DNA of 64,000 nucleotides from Mucilaginibacter endophyticus (GTDB taxonomy: Bacteria; Bacteroidota; Bacteroidia; Sphingobacteriales; Sphingobacteriaceae). The DNA is taken from the NCBI RefSeq assembly GCF_003351025.1, contig NZ_QPCG01000003.1, forward strand, positions 326,355-390,354, given 5' to 3'. The notes below the pieces were generated by a model. That model searched no databases. It had not been told where the DNA came from and was given only the letters and a program-made list of their open reading frames with translations. This document shows, piece after piece, positions 8,977 to 25,927 of the stretch. The position numbers and the translations under genes are program-made. Numbering within the stretch: position 1 is the first letter of the stretch; each line of letters begins with the position of its first letter.

Positions 8977-11289
8977 ATGAAAAAACTCCTGCTGCTCTGC
9001 TTCCTGTACTGCAATATTGCGTTAGCTCAAAATAAAGGCATCGAACAATACAATGAAGTGTGGACCAGCCAAAGCCAAAATTCAGGCCAGTCGATGCCAT
9101 GCGGCGGTGGCGATATCGGCCTAAACGTTTGGGTTGAAAAAGGAGAACTGCTTTTTTATATAGCCCGGAGCGGCACTTTTGATGAAAATAATGCCATGCT
9201 TAAACTTGGTCGGATAAGGGTTAAACTATCGCCCAATCCTTTTGATGGCAATGATTTTAAACAGGAACTCAAACTTCAAAATGGCTCGGTACTCATCAAC
9301 GGAAAAAAAGGAGATTTAAAAGCCGAAATAAAGCTTTGGGTTGATGTTAACCGCCCGGTGATCCATGTTAATATCAGCAGCAATAAAGCTATTAAAACTG
9401 AAGCTATTTTTGAAAGCTGGCGTTACCGTGACAGGGAAGTTAAAGGCCTCGAAAAAAATGAGGGCTCGTGGAAATTCGCTCCGCGCAATGATGTAAAAAC
9501 GCTGAAGGATAACATAGCGTTTCAAGGCAATGCCATCCGGTTCTACCACCATAACCTCGACTCCACCATATTTGATGTTACGGTGAAGCAGCAAGGAATG
9601 GATGCGGTTATGGATCAGATGTACAATCCGCTTAAAAATCTAACCTTTGGCGGCCTCATGACGGGTAAAAACCTGAAAGCATCCGGTACTACCAAAGGTC
9701 AATACCTCAACACCGATTTTGAGGGCTGGAAACTGGAAAGCGTTAAACCGGCGACCAACCAAGATATCGAGATCTATCTCAATACCCAACAAACCGCATC
9801 CGTAAATGATTGGCAGCAGGGCCTCGAAAAAGTAATTAAGGAAGCCGAAACCAATACTAAAACCGCCTGGCAAAAGACCGCCGACTGGTGGAAACAATAC
9901 TGGGACAGGAGTTTTATTAACATCAATACAGACAAACCTGACATTGATACAACAGCCTGGCAAACCGGTAAAAACTATCAGCTTTTCAGGTATATGCTGG
10001 GCTGCAATGCTTACGGGCAAGCGCCCACCAAATTTAACGGCGGGCTGTTTACCTATGATCCTGTTTTTGTCAACACCGAATACGCTTTTACGCCCGATTT
10101 CCGCAATTGGGGCGGTGGCCTGATGACTGCCCAAAACCAGCGTTTAGTTTATTTCCCGATGCTCAAAAGCGGCGATATTGACATGATGAAACCGGAATTT
10201 GACTTTTATCTCCGTTCGCTCAAAAACGCCGAACTACGCAGCAAGGTTTATTGGGGCCATAATGGCGCCTGCTTTACCGAACAGGTGGAGAATTTCGGTC
10301 TGCCGAATAGTGCCGAGTATACCTGGAAGCGTCCTGCCGATTTTGACAAGGGGCTGGAGTATAACGCCTGGTTGGAATACACCTGGGATACCGTTTTTGA
10401 ATTTTGCCTCATGATGCTGGAAACGGAACGCTACAAAGGCGATGACATTCATCAATACATTCCGTTTATTGAAAGCTGCCTTACTTTTTTTGATGAGCAT
10501 TACCAATACCTTTCGCGCAAGCGCAGTGCCAAAGCGCTTGATGGCAACGGGCAACTTGTACTCTATCCCGGCTCATCTGCCGAGACATTCAAGATGGCCT
10601 ATAACTCCAATTCGACCATCGCCGCCCTGCAAACCATCACCAAACGGATGCTGGCCTTACCGGATAATTACCTGAGCAAAGAAGAGCGCGGCAAACTGGA
10701 AGGCTTTTTAAAGCGCATCCCTCCTATTACGTTTGGCGAAATTGAAGGGCATAAAACCCTGACACCGGCAAAATCATGGGAACGGGTTAACAATGAAGAA
10801 AATACCCAGTTTTACCCGGTATATCCCTGGGGCATATTTGGCTTAGGCAAACCGGGATTGGATATCGCTTTAAATACCTGGAAATTGGACACGCTTGTAG
10901 CCAAATTCAGGAGCGGTATAGGCTGGAAACAGGATAATATTTTTGCGGCCCGTTTAGGTTTTACCGATGAAGCCGCCAAACTAACCACCTTCAAACTCAA
11001 AAACTCCGGCAGACGCTTCCCGGCCTTCTGGGGCCCGGGCTTCGATTGGACACCCGACCATAACTGGGGCGGTTCGGGCATGATCGGTCTACAGGAAATG
11101 CTGATGCAAGTTGATGATAAAAAGATCATGCTGTTCCCAGCCTGGCCAAAGGGCTGGGATGTGCATTTTAAACTTCATGCACCTTATAATACTACCGTTG
11201 AAGCTACGCTGAAAGATGGAAAAGTTGTTGATTTAAAAGTTTTTCCGGAAGAGCGAAGAAAGGATATTGAGGTGATGTTAGACAAATAA
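8977..11289 (+). CDS. DUF5703-family exported glycosidase-like protein
   Basis: A 770-aa secreted protein. The ATG at 8977 is preferred over an upstream in-frame TTG at 8968 because it gives a clean signal peptide (MKKLLLLCF ... ALAQ) and avoids overlap with the esterase stop. The N-terminal half is beta-rich; from about residue 290 the sequence looks like an alpha/alpha barrel related to GH95-type enzymes (for example QLFRYMLGCNAYGQAP, EYNAWLEYTWD, YPGSSAE). I recognise it as DUF5703, for which I know no proven activity. As the only glycosidase-like gene in the sugar-acid operon, it is a candidate for freeing the acid sugar from its partner, such as beta-L-arabinofuranosyl-Dha. That function is inference. 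Confidence 0.8.
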   Translation: MKKLLLLCFLYCNIALAQNKGIEQYNEVWTSQSQNSGQSMPCGGGDIGLNVWVEKGELLFYIARSGTFDENNAMLKLGRIRVKLSPNPFDGNDFKQELKLQNGSVLINGKKGDLKAEIKLWVDVNRPVIHVNISSNKAIKTEAIFESWRYRDREVKGLEKNEGSWKFAPRNDVKTLKDNIAFQGNAIRFYHHNLDSTIFDVTVKQQGMDAVMDQMYNPLKNLTFGGLMTGKNLKASGTTKGQYLNTDFEGWKLESVKPATNQDIEIYLNTQQTASVNDWQQGLEKVIKEAETNTKTAWQKTADWWKQYWDRSFININTDKPDIDTTAWQTGKNYQLFRYMLGCNAYGQAPTKFNGGLFTYDPVFVNTEYAFTPDFRNWGGGLMTAQNQRLVYFPMLKSGDIDMMKPEFDFYLRSLKNAELRSKVYWGHNGACFTEQVENFGLPNSAEYTWKRPADFDKGLEYNAWLEYTWDTVFEFCLMMLETERYKGDDIHQYIPFIESCLTFFDEHYQYLSRKRSAKALDGNGQLVLYPGSSAETFKMAYNSNSTIAALQTITKRMLALPDNYLSKEERGKLEGFLKRIPPITFGEIEGHKTLTPAKSWERVNNEENTQFYPVYPWGIFGLGKPGLDIALNTWKLDTLVAKFRSGIGWKQDNIFAARLGFTDEAAKLTTFKLKNSGRRFPAFWGPGFDWTPDHNWGGSGMIGLQEMLMQVDDKKIMLFPAWPKGWDVHFKLHAPYNTTVEATLKDGKVVDLKVFPEERRKDIEVMLDK

Positions 11290-11308
11290 ATGCCCCTCAA
11301 AATCTCCG

Positions 11309-11455
11309 CCGCCGCTCGGCTCCAACCGAGTGGTAATTATCAGGGCGGCCTCTGGCCGCCGGGGTTAAACTTCGCGATCAATAATAGTTTTGCCCTTCTG
11401 CTTCGACGGCCAGAGGCCGTGTAATAGTTGCCACTCGGCTGGAGCCGAGCGGCGG
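11309..11455. repeat. Nested palindromic element between convergent operons
   Basis: Outer arms 11309-11333 and 11431-11455 are inverted copies with 24 of 25 positions matching. Inside them are GGCCTCTGGCC (within 11344-11360) and GGCCAGAGGCC (within 11405-11420), also mutual inverted copies and each nearly palindromic. The unit can form a cruciform or a branched RNA. It lies at the meeting point of the plus-strand operon and the minus-strand locus. On the plus strand the right arm (stem CTCGGC/GCCGAG) is followed by a T run at 11460-11466, so it may also act as a terminator. Confidence 0.75.
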
Positions 11456-11508
11456 CTTGTTTTTTTATTGCAACCTTTTGCCTTTGACCTTTAACCTTCT
11501 TCCTCCCC

Positions 11509-13551
11509 TCAATAATCCAGCGGCATCCACGTCTCCATATCCACATGCCCACGGTTACCCCATGCGTAGTATGGAATCAGCCTGATATCAACAGCGTTTT
11601 GTTTTGGCGTAGATACTTCCTTGTAAAGCTGATTACTCCAATTGTTTTCATCACGCAGGTCGGCTTTACCAACAAGGCTCATGATCTCGCTGTTATCTAT
11701 CCTGATCATCTCTGGGTTAAGTTGATTACCTGCAGATAGCGCTACATCGAAAACCTTTCGACCCTTAACCAAATCAGCCGATTCCAGACAATAAACCACT
11801 GGACCACGTTTTACCGCGACCTGGTTTCGCGTTTCCTCAACCAGCGGGTTGGCTTCCATCAGCGTAACCGGCATAGGCAGATCAAGATCAATAGTCATTC
11901 CTCTTTGCCAAACCGCGTTAATTTGCGCATAAGTTCCCGGCGTGGTATCCAGTTGCGGCACCGGCTGACCAGCAAGCTTTATACTTGCGCCCTTACACCA
12001 GCCCGGAATCCTTAAAAATACCGAGAACGCTTTATTGCCCGGTACCTCATCAAACCGGATGCGGATTTTGCCATCCCATGGGTAATTGGTGGTTTGTGTT
12101 AGTTTTACCGGCATGCCATCTTTCAGTTTAGCGGTTATGGTGTTGCTGCCATACAGGTTAAACCAAAGGCCATTATCTGATGTGCTGTAAGCATAATCGC
12201 TTACCTCGGCAATGGTACGCACTACATTTGGCGGACAGCAGTTGGAAAGTTTAATGTAGCCTACCCTATCTTTGGACCAGCGCTGTTTAAACGGCAAACT
12301 ATCCGAATAAGCCAACGGGTTGGTATACAAAAAATTACGCCCATTAAGACTGATACCCGAAAGTACACTGTTGTATAGCGCCAGTTCTATCACATCGGCA
12401 TATTTGGCATCTCCGGTTACCTGCAGCATGCGCCAGTTCCAGAGCACATTGCCAATATTGGCGCAGGTTTCATTGTGGGCTGTGAAACTTGGCAGTTGAT
12501 AATCGCGCCCGTAAGCCTGGTGTACTTTCTGTACATCGTTAGGATTGTAAGAAGTTCCGTCGGGCGAAACGCCGTCGTACAATGCACCGCAGCCACCGGT
12601 GATATACATTTTACGGTTGACTACATCGTTCCACATCAGGTTTAAGGTGTGCATGAGTGTGGTGTCACCGGTTTCGGCATAAACATCGGCAGCGCCTGCG
12701 AACAGGTAGTTGGCACGGACAGCGTGTCCCATAGCCTGTGTTTGCTGGCGGAAAGGTGTTCTGTCCTGGTTATCATCGGTGCCATCCTTCATCAATCCCC
12801 GGATATCTATCAGGTTTTTAGCCAGTTCCAGATATTTCGGATCGCGGGTGGTTCGGTATATTTCAACTACCCCCATGTAATGCGAGGGGCAAATGGCATT
12901 CCGTGCCAATTCGGGCGAGGCTGTTTTATAAAACTTGTATAGATAATCGGTTGCTTTGATAGCTACTTTCAACAGGGTAGTTTTACCCGTAACCCGGTAA
13001 TGAACACAGGCCGCTGTCATGAGGTGGCCGAGGTTATACGTTTCAAAATTAAGGCGATCATTAAAAGCTTTTTCCTTACCGCTGTTCTTTCGTTCTTCAA
13101 TAAGGGTTGGCGTGTGGATATAGCCATCAGCGCGTTGGGCTTTGGCAATAACAGCTATGGTTTTATCCATCAACGCATCCAATTTGGGATCATGCGTGGA
13201 GGCATACATGCTGGCTACCGCCTCAAACAGTTTATAAAAATCGCCGTCATGAAATGGCGGGCCTTCATGCGATCCGGTATCCAGTCCCGCGGCTATTTCA
13301 AAATTGCGGTAAGCGTGACTGATCTTCGGATCGGTATAAACGCGCCACAGGTTGGGGATCATGGTATCGCGGCAAACCTTAAACCTGTCGGCCCAGAAGC
13401 CGCCTGTCCATTGTACCGCGCCCATATCCAGGCTGCTGAGTTTGGCGTAACTGCTTTTACTGGTATTAACCAAAGCTTTATTTTGTGCAAAAAGTTTGTC
13501 ACCGGCAATTACCAAAACTGTGATGATAAGATATTTATGCAACGTTTTCAT
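11509..13551 (-). CDS. GH127-family glycosidase with Gln at the usual acid/base position
   Basis: A 680-aa exported protein of the former DUF1680 family, GH127 (beta-L-arabinofuranosidases; one RG-II member hydrolyses aceric acid). The start at 13551 (MKTLHKYLI ... LFAQ) is chosen because the longer frame from 13638 reads through a palindrome and delays the signal peptide. Zn-site residues match the family: Glu361 and Cys363 (NETCANIG), Cys438 and Cys439 (NCCPPN). Where HypBA1-type enzymes have the acid/base Glu, 16 residues before the Zn Glu, this protein has Gln345 (HQAYGRDYQLP). That suggests a subfamily with a different substrate or mechanism. It is the last gene of the minus-strand locus. 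Confidence 0.88.
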   Translation of the reverse strand: MKTLHKYLIITVLVIAGDKLFAQNKALVNTSKSSYAKLSSLDMGAVQWTGGFWADRFKVCRDTMIPNLWRVYTDPKISHAYRNFEIAAGLDTGSHEGPPFHDGDFYKLFEAVASMYASTHDPKLDALMDKTIAVIAKAQRADGYIHTPTLIEERKNSGKEKAFNDRLNFETYNLGHLMTAACVHYRVTGKTTLLKVAIKATDYLYKFYKTASPELARNAICPSHYMGVVEIYRTTRDPKYLELAKNLIDIRGLMKDGTDDNQDRTPFRQQTQAMGHAVRANYLFAGAADVYAETGDTTLMHTLNLMWNDVVNRKMYITGGCGALYDGVSPDGTSYNPNDVQKVHQAYGRDYQLPSFTAHNETCANIGNVLWNWRMLQVTGDAKYADVIELALYNSVLSGISLNGRNFLYTNPLAYSDSLPFKQRWSKDRVGYIKLSNCCPPNVVRTIAEVSDYAYSTSDNGLWFNLYGSNTITAKLKDGMPVKLTQTTNYPWDGKIRIRFDEVPGNKAFSVFLRIPGWCKGASIKLAGQPVPQLDTTPGTYAQINAVWQRGMTIDLDLPMPVTLMEANPLVEETRNQVAVKRGPVVYCLESADLVKGRKVFDVALSAGNQLNPEMIRIDNSEIMSLVGKADLRDENNWSNQLYKEVSTPKQNAVDIRLIPYYAWGNRGHVDMETWMPLDY

Positions 13552-13576
13552 TTTACTGTTTCGGAAGAAAGCGAAG

Positions 13577-13608
13577 CCCTCAGGGTCCTCTCCGAGAGAC
13601 CCTGAGGG
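13577..13608. repeat. Short perfect hairpin
   Basis: CCCTCAGGGTC (13577-13587) and GACCCTGAGGG (13598-13608) are a perfect 11-bp inverted repeat around a 10-nt loop that can itself partly pair. It lies between the GH106 stop and the GH127 start. It may reduce read-through or stabilise an mRNA end inside the operon. Confidence 0.7.
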
Positions 13609-13642
13609 GACGCTGGTATATTCAAAAATCCTTTTCATTTCA

Positions 13643-20498
<6,856 letters not shown>

Positions 20499-22474
20499 TG
20501 TAAACCACCCAATTGCGGCTCAATTACATATTGTTGGTACCCCGGTGCTGTTGGCTTTACACCGAGATAATATTTACCCAGCAGGTATATCGGGCTTGCG
20601 CCCCAGGCATGGCACAGGCTTTTACCAAATGGGCGCCCATACATGGCGTAGCGGTCGGCACCAGTTTTAGCGGGGTTGTACTCTTCCCAAAAAGAGGTAG
20701 CACCCAAGTTGAGCATGCCGCCCCAATAATCCTTCATCTCTTTAAGTACATAACTTTGCTCGCCCATGGCGCAAAGCGCTTCCAGCTCGTAAAAGCGCAT
20801 GTAGGGCGTAGTTATCTTTTGGATATTATCATTCAGCAGCACGTATTTTTTAATTTCCTGCTGCTGACCGGGGTTGAGATAATTGAAAAATATCGAAAAC
20901 ATATTGGTGTAGCGGGTTACATTGTCGCTTGGCTTACCATCAACCAGGCTGTGTACAAAGGCATGTTTATCGCTATTCCAGTACAGGGAGAATATCTTTG
21001 ATTTCAGATCTGCCGACAGTTTTTGGTATTGATCGTTACCTGTTTTATCATCCATGATATTGGCGCATAGGGCCATGGTTTCCAGGCTGCGGCAGAGCAG
21101 TAATTGCTCAAAGCTTACCTCGCCTTTTTTGCTGAGTTTATCGGCCCAGTCAATAAACACCCAGTCGCCGGGCAGGCCTTCCATCAATCCATTTTTATCG
21201 CGGCGTTGCAGGCAGTAGCTCATCAGGCTTTGCATGCGTGGGTACATTTGTTTGATGAAACTTTTATCGCCCGTGTACTGGTAGTAATCATAAATACCCA
21301 TGAACCAGTAAAAGGTATAATCCATAATGGTATTGATATGGCTTGTTACAGGGTCTTTACCGCGGAGGGCATACAAGGTGCGGGTTACCGTTGGCGAATC
21401 AAAATACAGGTAATAATTCATGAGGTAGCTTTGATAAGCATCGCCAGACCAGATCCACCTATCCCTCTTGATGCCATCAATAAAAAACTCGCGGGTGTTC
21501 AGGTGCAGGGTATAGGCCGAAACATCCCAGATTTTGTTGATCAGTTCATCCGAACATTTAAAGCTGCCCCGCTGCTCAACCGGCGAATATTCATAAAGCA
21601 TCGAAACGTCATCGGCACTTACATTATCATCAAATAATATATTGATATAACGGAAAGCACGTGAACCCTCCATGGTATAATCGGCTTTTTGAGGCTGATC
21701 GATATAAATACTATCCAATAGTTCGCAAGCAGATAAGGACAGAGCTTCTTCCCTTGATTCGCCATAGCAGAATTTAACATTGCCTTTGCCTTTTAAGCCG
21801 ATAAGCTTGGCGTAACCAAAGGTTTCCTTACCAAAATCAACCAAAATAGAGTGTTCCTTCCGTTCCGCTTTTTCAGGTTTGTGCTCTTCTGTGGGTAGAC
21901 GGAATGCTGAAGGTAATTTATCCGCCGAATCAAAATTCCAGTTACCGGCATTTACATATTTTGTGGCCGAGACATCTGAAGTTTTCCCCGATTCGTCAAT
22001 CCATTCCTTATCTTCATAAGTTACCAGCCATGAGGTATCTGACACCAGTTGCTGCCCCTTAACAAATATGGCGGGAGCAGCTGCCTGGTTATAGACTTTG
22101 AGACTAAGCCTGTGCCTGCCAGCCGGCACATGAATGTTTTTGGGGTAACCTGCCAAAGCCTTACCATCAAGCTTTACGTTGTATTGTCCCTCAACAGCAA
22201 GTTCAACCGTTTCGGGGTTTGTAAGCGTAAAATCCTTATGAAAATCAACCAGGACATAGTGGCTGTCCAGTTTCCAGAAAGGCGGAAAAAAAGCGCCCCG
22301 CTCTGTACGACGGTTTTGCATCCGGTTGCTCAGCCATACTTCGTAATCGCCGGGATACCAGATCCAGGTAGCTTTTTGCGCTTTGGCCATATCAGCAAAA
22401 AGCATAAAGCTTAACAGTATTATAAATACATAATGCTTATTTAATTTTATATGGGTAGATATTTTATGCATAGA

Positions 22475-24076
22475 TCAATGTCTGTTAAAAATGAGGTATA
22501 AGGCGATCATGACTACCGTAAGCAGCAACCAGGCTATTTTTACACGCCGGGTAGGCTTTGCAGTATTTTCGGTTTCAGATTGTTCGGCTACATAAACAGC
22601 AGGTGTTTTATCAAGCAATGAGATCAGCACAGCCGATACCGCCAGAAAAACAAATATGAAAAACGACAACATCAGGTAATGCGGCCAAAAGCTGTACTTA
22701 TCGGGCGGTAATACCCACAGGTAAACTACCCCGGTACCCAAACTAAAAGCCGAACCTGCCGAAAGAATGATATTCACCGCCTTACGGGTTGTACGTTTCC
22801 AGTAAACGGTAAGCAAAAAAACTACAGCCAGCGGCGGGGCGATAAAGCCCAATACCGATTGAAATACATCAAACAAATTGAGGCCTTTAATGCTGTCGAT
22901 AGCCAGCGCCATACCTATGGCAAATACGCAGCCGCCAATTACGGTGTAACGCCCTACCCTGATGAGATCTTTATTAGTGGCATTGGGGTTGATCTTTTCG
23001 GCATAAATATCCATGGTAAATACGGTGCTCAGCGAATTGAGAGACGAGCCGATGGTGCCCACCAAAACCGCTATGAGCACCACAATAACCAACCCGTTCA
23101 TCCCCGGAGGGAAAAGATTAGTGACCATGGTCATATAGGCCAATGCAGGATCGCTCAGATGGGGAAACAGGATGAAACACAAAATGCCGGTGAGGATAAA
23201 TAGCGGCAGCGATAATATTTTAAGCCAGCCAATAAAGTTAACGCCAAGCTGCCCCTGTTCCAGGTTTTTTGCCCCTAATACCGATTGCACCATGGCTTGA
23301 TCGGTACAGAAAAAAGCCACAGCCGATACCGGGTAGCCCAATAAAATAGCATACCATGGGTATTTAACGTCACTTGCCGGATGGATAAGGTTCCAGTAAT
23401 TTGCGGGTGTGTGATGAAATACGGCTGATAAGCCTCCGGCTTTGCTTACACCTAAAACAGTCAGCGTTAATGATACGCCGATAAGCAGCAACATCTGGAA
23501 AACATTTACTTTGGCAATAGCCTTTAAACCGCCGGTAAACGCGAATAAGCCAGCGAAAGATACCAGCACAATAACCGATTGCCACATCGGGATACCCAAT
23601 ATCTGCCTCACTAAAAAACCACCTGCAAAAAGGCCTAATGAAAGCCATGAGATCAGCATTTTGATGAGCGCGTACCAGGCCAGGATATTACGGGTTGAAT
23701 CGCCATAGCGGTTTCCCATAAATTCGGGCATGGTGGATACTTTGGCCGCGATGTATTTAGGCGCGAATACCAAAGCCAGCAGCATCAGAAAAACAAAGGC
23801 ATACCAATCGAAATTAACGGCTACGATACCCGTGCTGTAACCGATGCTTGCAAAAGCCAGCAACATGGACGGCCCCACATTGGTACCCCACATATTAAAA
23901 CCGATGCTTGCCCAGCCTAATGATTTGTTGGCCAAAAAAAGCGTCTCATCCGTTTGGTTTTTATTACTGAAGCTGGCGCGAAACCCGATTATCATTAAAA
24001 TAATCAGGTACACGGCAACCACCGAATAATCCAGCAGCGTAAGGCGCGATACGATATTGCTCATGCCCAATATCAT
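22475..24076 (-). CDS. Sodium:solute symporter
   Basis: A 533-aa SSS-family inner-membrane transporter with many hydrophobic segments, starting LLDYSVVAVYLIILMIIGF and ending in a hydrophobic helix. It overlaps the stop of the Gfo/Idh/MocA gene by 4 bp, so it belongs to the sugar-processing middle of the locus. It presumably imports a monosaccharide released in the periplasm, perhaps rhamnose given the adjacent mutarotase-like lipoprotein and rhamnosidases. It is only distantly similar to the symporters at 5978 and 57004, which suggests a different substrate. A start 12 bp further in (24064) is possible. Confidence 0.9.
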   Translation of the reverse strand: MILGMSNIVSRLTLLDYSVVAVYLIILMIIGFRASFSNKNQTDETLFLANKSLGWASIGFNMWGTNVGPSMLLAFASIGYSTGIVAVNFDWYAFVFLMLLALVFAPKYIAAKVSTMPEFMGNRYGDSTRNILAWYALIKMLISWLSLGLFAGGFLVRQILGIPMWQSVIVLVSFAGLFAFTGGLKAIAKVNVFQMLLLIGVSLTLTVLGVSKAGGLSAVFHHTPANYWNLIHPASDVKYPWYAILLGYPVSAVAFFCTDQAMVQSVLGAKNLEQGQLGVNFIGWLKILSLPLFILTGILCFILFPHLSDPALAYMTMVTNLFPPGMNGLVIVVLIAVLVGTIGSSLNSLSTVFTMDIYAEKINPNATNKDLIRVGRYTVIGGCVFAIGMALAIDSIKGLNLFDVFQSVLGFIAPPLAVVFLLTVYWKRTTRKAVNIILSAGSAFSLGTGVVYLWVLPPDKYSFWPHYLMLSFFIFVFLAVSAVLISLLDKTPAVYVAEQSETENTAKPTRRVKIAWLLLTVVMIALYLIFNRH

Positions 24077-25152
24077 GCGCTTAACTCGTTTACGGTTAAA
24101 TTAAATTCAGTCAGGATCTCATCAACCTTTACGGGTTTGCCAGTTTGTAATGACCGATCCATGGCCTGAAGCAGGGCGATAGTGCCAATACCTTCTTTAA
24201 TGTCCGGGTAAGCGGTGTAACCTTCGGTAATGCTATCGGCAAAGTATTCGAGGTAATTTTGATACTCGCCGGCGTGATGGCTTTTGCCCTCAAACCTGAA
24301 GTAGTGTTTTAGTTTATGTTCCCAGGTAATGATGCGTTCTTCGCCGGTGTTATCGGTAATGGCATAGCGCAGGTCCATGTAATCGCCCTGGCTGCAACCT
24401 TCGGTGCCACGCAAAATACAGCTCATTTCACTGTCGCGGTTAACGGGTTGTACCGGCCCGGTATAACAACCGCTCACGCGTGCAATGCGGCCATCTTTTG
24501 CTTTGAATATAAAGTGCATCGTGTCGGGATTCTTTAAACCGCCTTTGGCGCCATTGGCGCTTAGCATACCGTATCCCATCACCTCTTCAATCTCCGGCAG
24601 ATACCAGCGGATAAAATCAATCGGGTGACTTAAGCCGCCGTATAGCCATTTAAAAGCCTGTTGAAGTGACCACGGTTTCTCTAAAAACCAGCGGTGATCG
24701 GCATGGTAATAAGCTTCAACGGTTATTAAATCCCCTATCAAACCAGCCTCGTAATCTTTGCGCTGCTTTTTCATCGGCTCAAAAAAGCGTGAGCTTTGAC
24801 CTACAAATACTTTTTTGCCGCTTTGCTCAACCAGTTCAAGCAATTCGGCAGCTTTGCTCAAATCATCAATAAATGGCTTGGTACATACCACGTGCTTGCC
24901 ATGCAGTAACGCCTGTTTAACGTGTTCGGCATGTAAATGATCGGGCGTGTAAATGGCAATGATATCTATTTCGGCATCATTGAGCATGTCCTGGTAACTG
25001 GTGGTATAGTTATGAAAGTTAAACTCCTCCGCGCGGTGTTTACACATTTCAATATTCATATCGCATACCATTTTCAATTCAAGCTTTTCGCTTTTCAATA
25101 CTGCCGACATGGTGCTGCGCCCTTCTCCTAATCCTAATATTCCTATTTTCAT
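24073..25152 (-). CDS. Gfo/Idh/MocA-family oxidoreductase
   Basis: A 359-aa NAD(P)-dependent sugar dehydrogenase-like protein. The start at 25152 (MKIGILGLGEGRS) is preferred because it begins at the Rossmann GxGxG-type loop. A longer frame from 25203 would add residues overlapping the upstream gene. The family's catalytic Lys is seen in CTKPF (near residue 95) and a His/Asp pair in SHPIDFIRW. No signal peptide, so it acts in the cytoplasm. Its place beside a symporter suggests oxidation or epimerisation of an imported monosaccharide. The substrate is unknown. Confidence 0.88.
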   Translation of the reverse strand: MKIGILGLGEGRSTMSAVLKSEKLELKMVCDMNIEMCKHRAEEFNFHNYTTSYQDMLNDAEIDIIAIYTPDHLHAEHVKQALLHGKHVVCTKPFIDDLSKAAELLELVEQSGKKVFVGQSSRFFEPMKKQRKDYEAGLIGDLITVEAYYHADHRWFLEKPWSLQQAFKWLYGGLSHPIDFIRWYLPEIEEVMGYGMLSANGAKGGLKNPDTMHFIFKAKDGRIARVSGCYTGPVQPVNRDSEMSCILRGTEGCSQGDYMDLRYAITDNTGEERIITWEHKLKHYFRFEGKSHHAGEYQNYLEYFADSITEGYTAYPDIKEGIGTIALLQAMDRSLQTGKPVKVDEILTEFNLTVNELSA

Positions 25153-25174
25153 TTTATATCTGATTACTGATGCT

Positions 25175-25927
25175 TTAGTTAGTATGAACAGGTTTAAATT
25201 CAACCCAAACTTCGCCCGGCTTTGTACCGGGAATACCTTCCTGGTATTTCTTCATCAGGCGGTTCCATTCGTTTACCCTTGGGTTGTTTTCGGTGGTTTT
25301 AGGGTTCAGTTTGTCCAGGGTTTCTCCTTTGGGAATGCTGATGACCAGCATTAACTGCCTGCCGTTTTTAAACACAAGCAGTTGCTGAAAATTAGCATTG
25401 CAAAAGCCCTTTGCAACCTCCGGCCAGTTCTTAAACTGTGTAGCATGGTAGTTTAAATATTCCTGCTGAAGCTTAGGATCGTTAACCAGGTTAGCGGTCA
25501 TGACTATATTTTCCCATTGTTTTGAACTAATAGTATCCGCGCACATTTTCCGGTTAAATGAGTAGAATGGTTTTTCGTAGTATTTGATCGAATCCTGGGG
25601 ATACGCTTTCTTTATTTCCTTAAGTACACTTTCGGGATTTGGGATATGGATGTAAATGGTAAAATGATTTTTCCATTGGCGAATGTCGTCAATATCACCG
25701 TCTACACTTTTGCCGATATCGAACAAACCGTCATAGTCAAAGTGGGCCTTATCATGTGTAATAATTTCAATAATTGCCGGGCGCACAATCAAACGCGGTT
25801 TTACCTTAGCTGCAACCTTTGGTTGGCTGGCCTTTTTGGGAAGAGGAAGATCACAAGCGCTTAAAATCGATGTAAGGCATCCTCCAAAGAAGGTCATAAA
25901 CAGCAAATATTTTCTCAACTGCCTCAT
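25175..25927 (-). CDS. L-rhamnose mutarotase-like lipoprotein
   Basis: A 250-aa protein with a lipobox (ILSAC, Cys near residue 25), so it should be membrane-anchored outside the cytoplasm. The C-terminal 120 residues match the rhamnose mutarotase (RhaM, DUF718) pattern: NYHATQFKNWPEVAKGF with its conserved His, FKNGRQLMLV, and NPRVNEWNRLM with WVEFKPV at the end. Ordinary RhaM is about 104 aa and cytoplasmic. Here an additional 90-residue N-terminal region, perhaps a second ferredoxin-like half, and lipid anchoring are unusual. The natural role would be converting the rhamnose anomer released by neighbouring GH78/GH106 enzymes before import. It overlaps the beta-helix gene by 4 bp. Confidence 0.82.
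   Translation of the reverse strand: MRQLRKYLLFMTFFGGCLTSILSACDLPLPKKASQPKVAAKVKPRLIVRPAIIEIITHDKAHFDYDGLFDIGKSVDGDIDDIRQWKNHFTIYIHIPNPESVLKEIKKAYPQDSIKYYEKPFYSFNRKMCADTISSKQWENIVMTANLVNDPKLQQEYLNYHATQFKNWPEVAKGFCNANFQQLLVFKNGRQLMLVISIPKGETLDKLNPKTTENNPRVNEWNRLMKKYQEGIPGTKPGEVWVEFKPVHTN

Noticed and set aside
13000..13605. 201-codon plus-strand open frame
   Set aside because: Antisense shadow of GH127.
13552..13638. N-terminal extension of the GH127 gene
   Set aside because: It reads through a perfect hairpin and places the signal peptide about 30 residues inside the protein.
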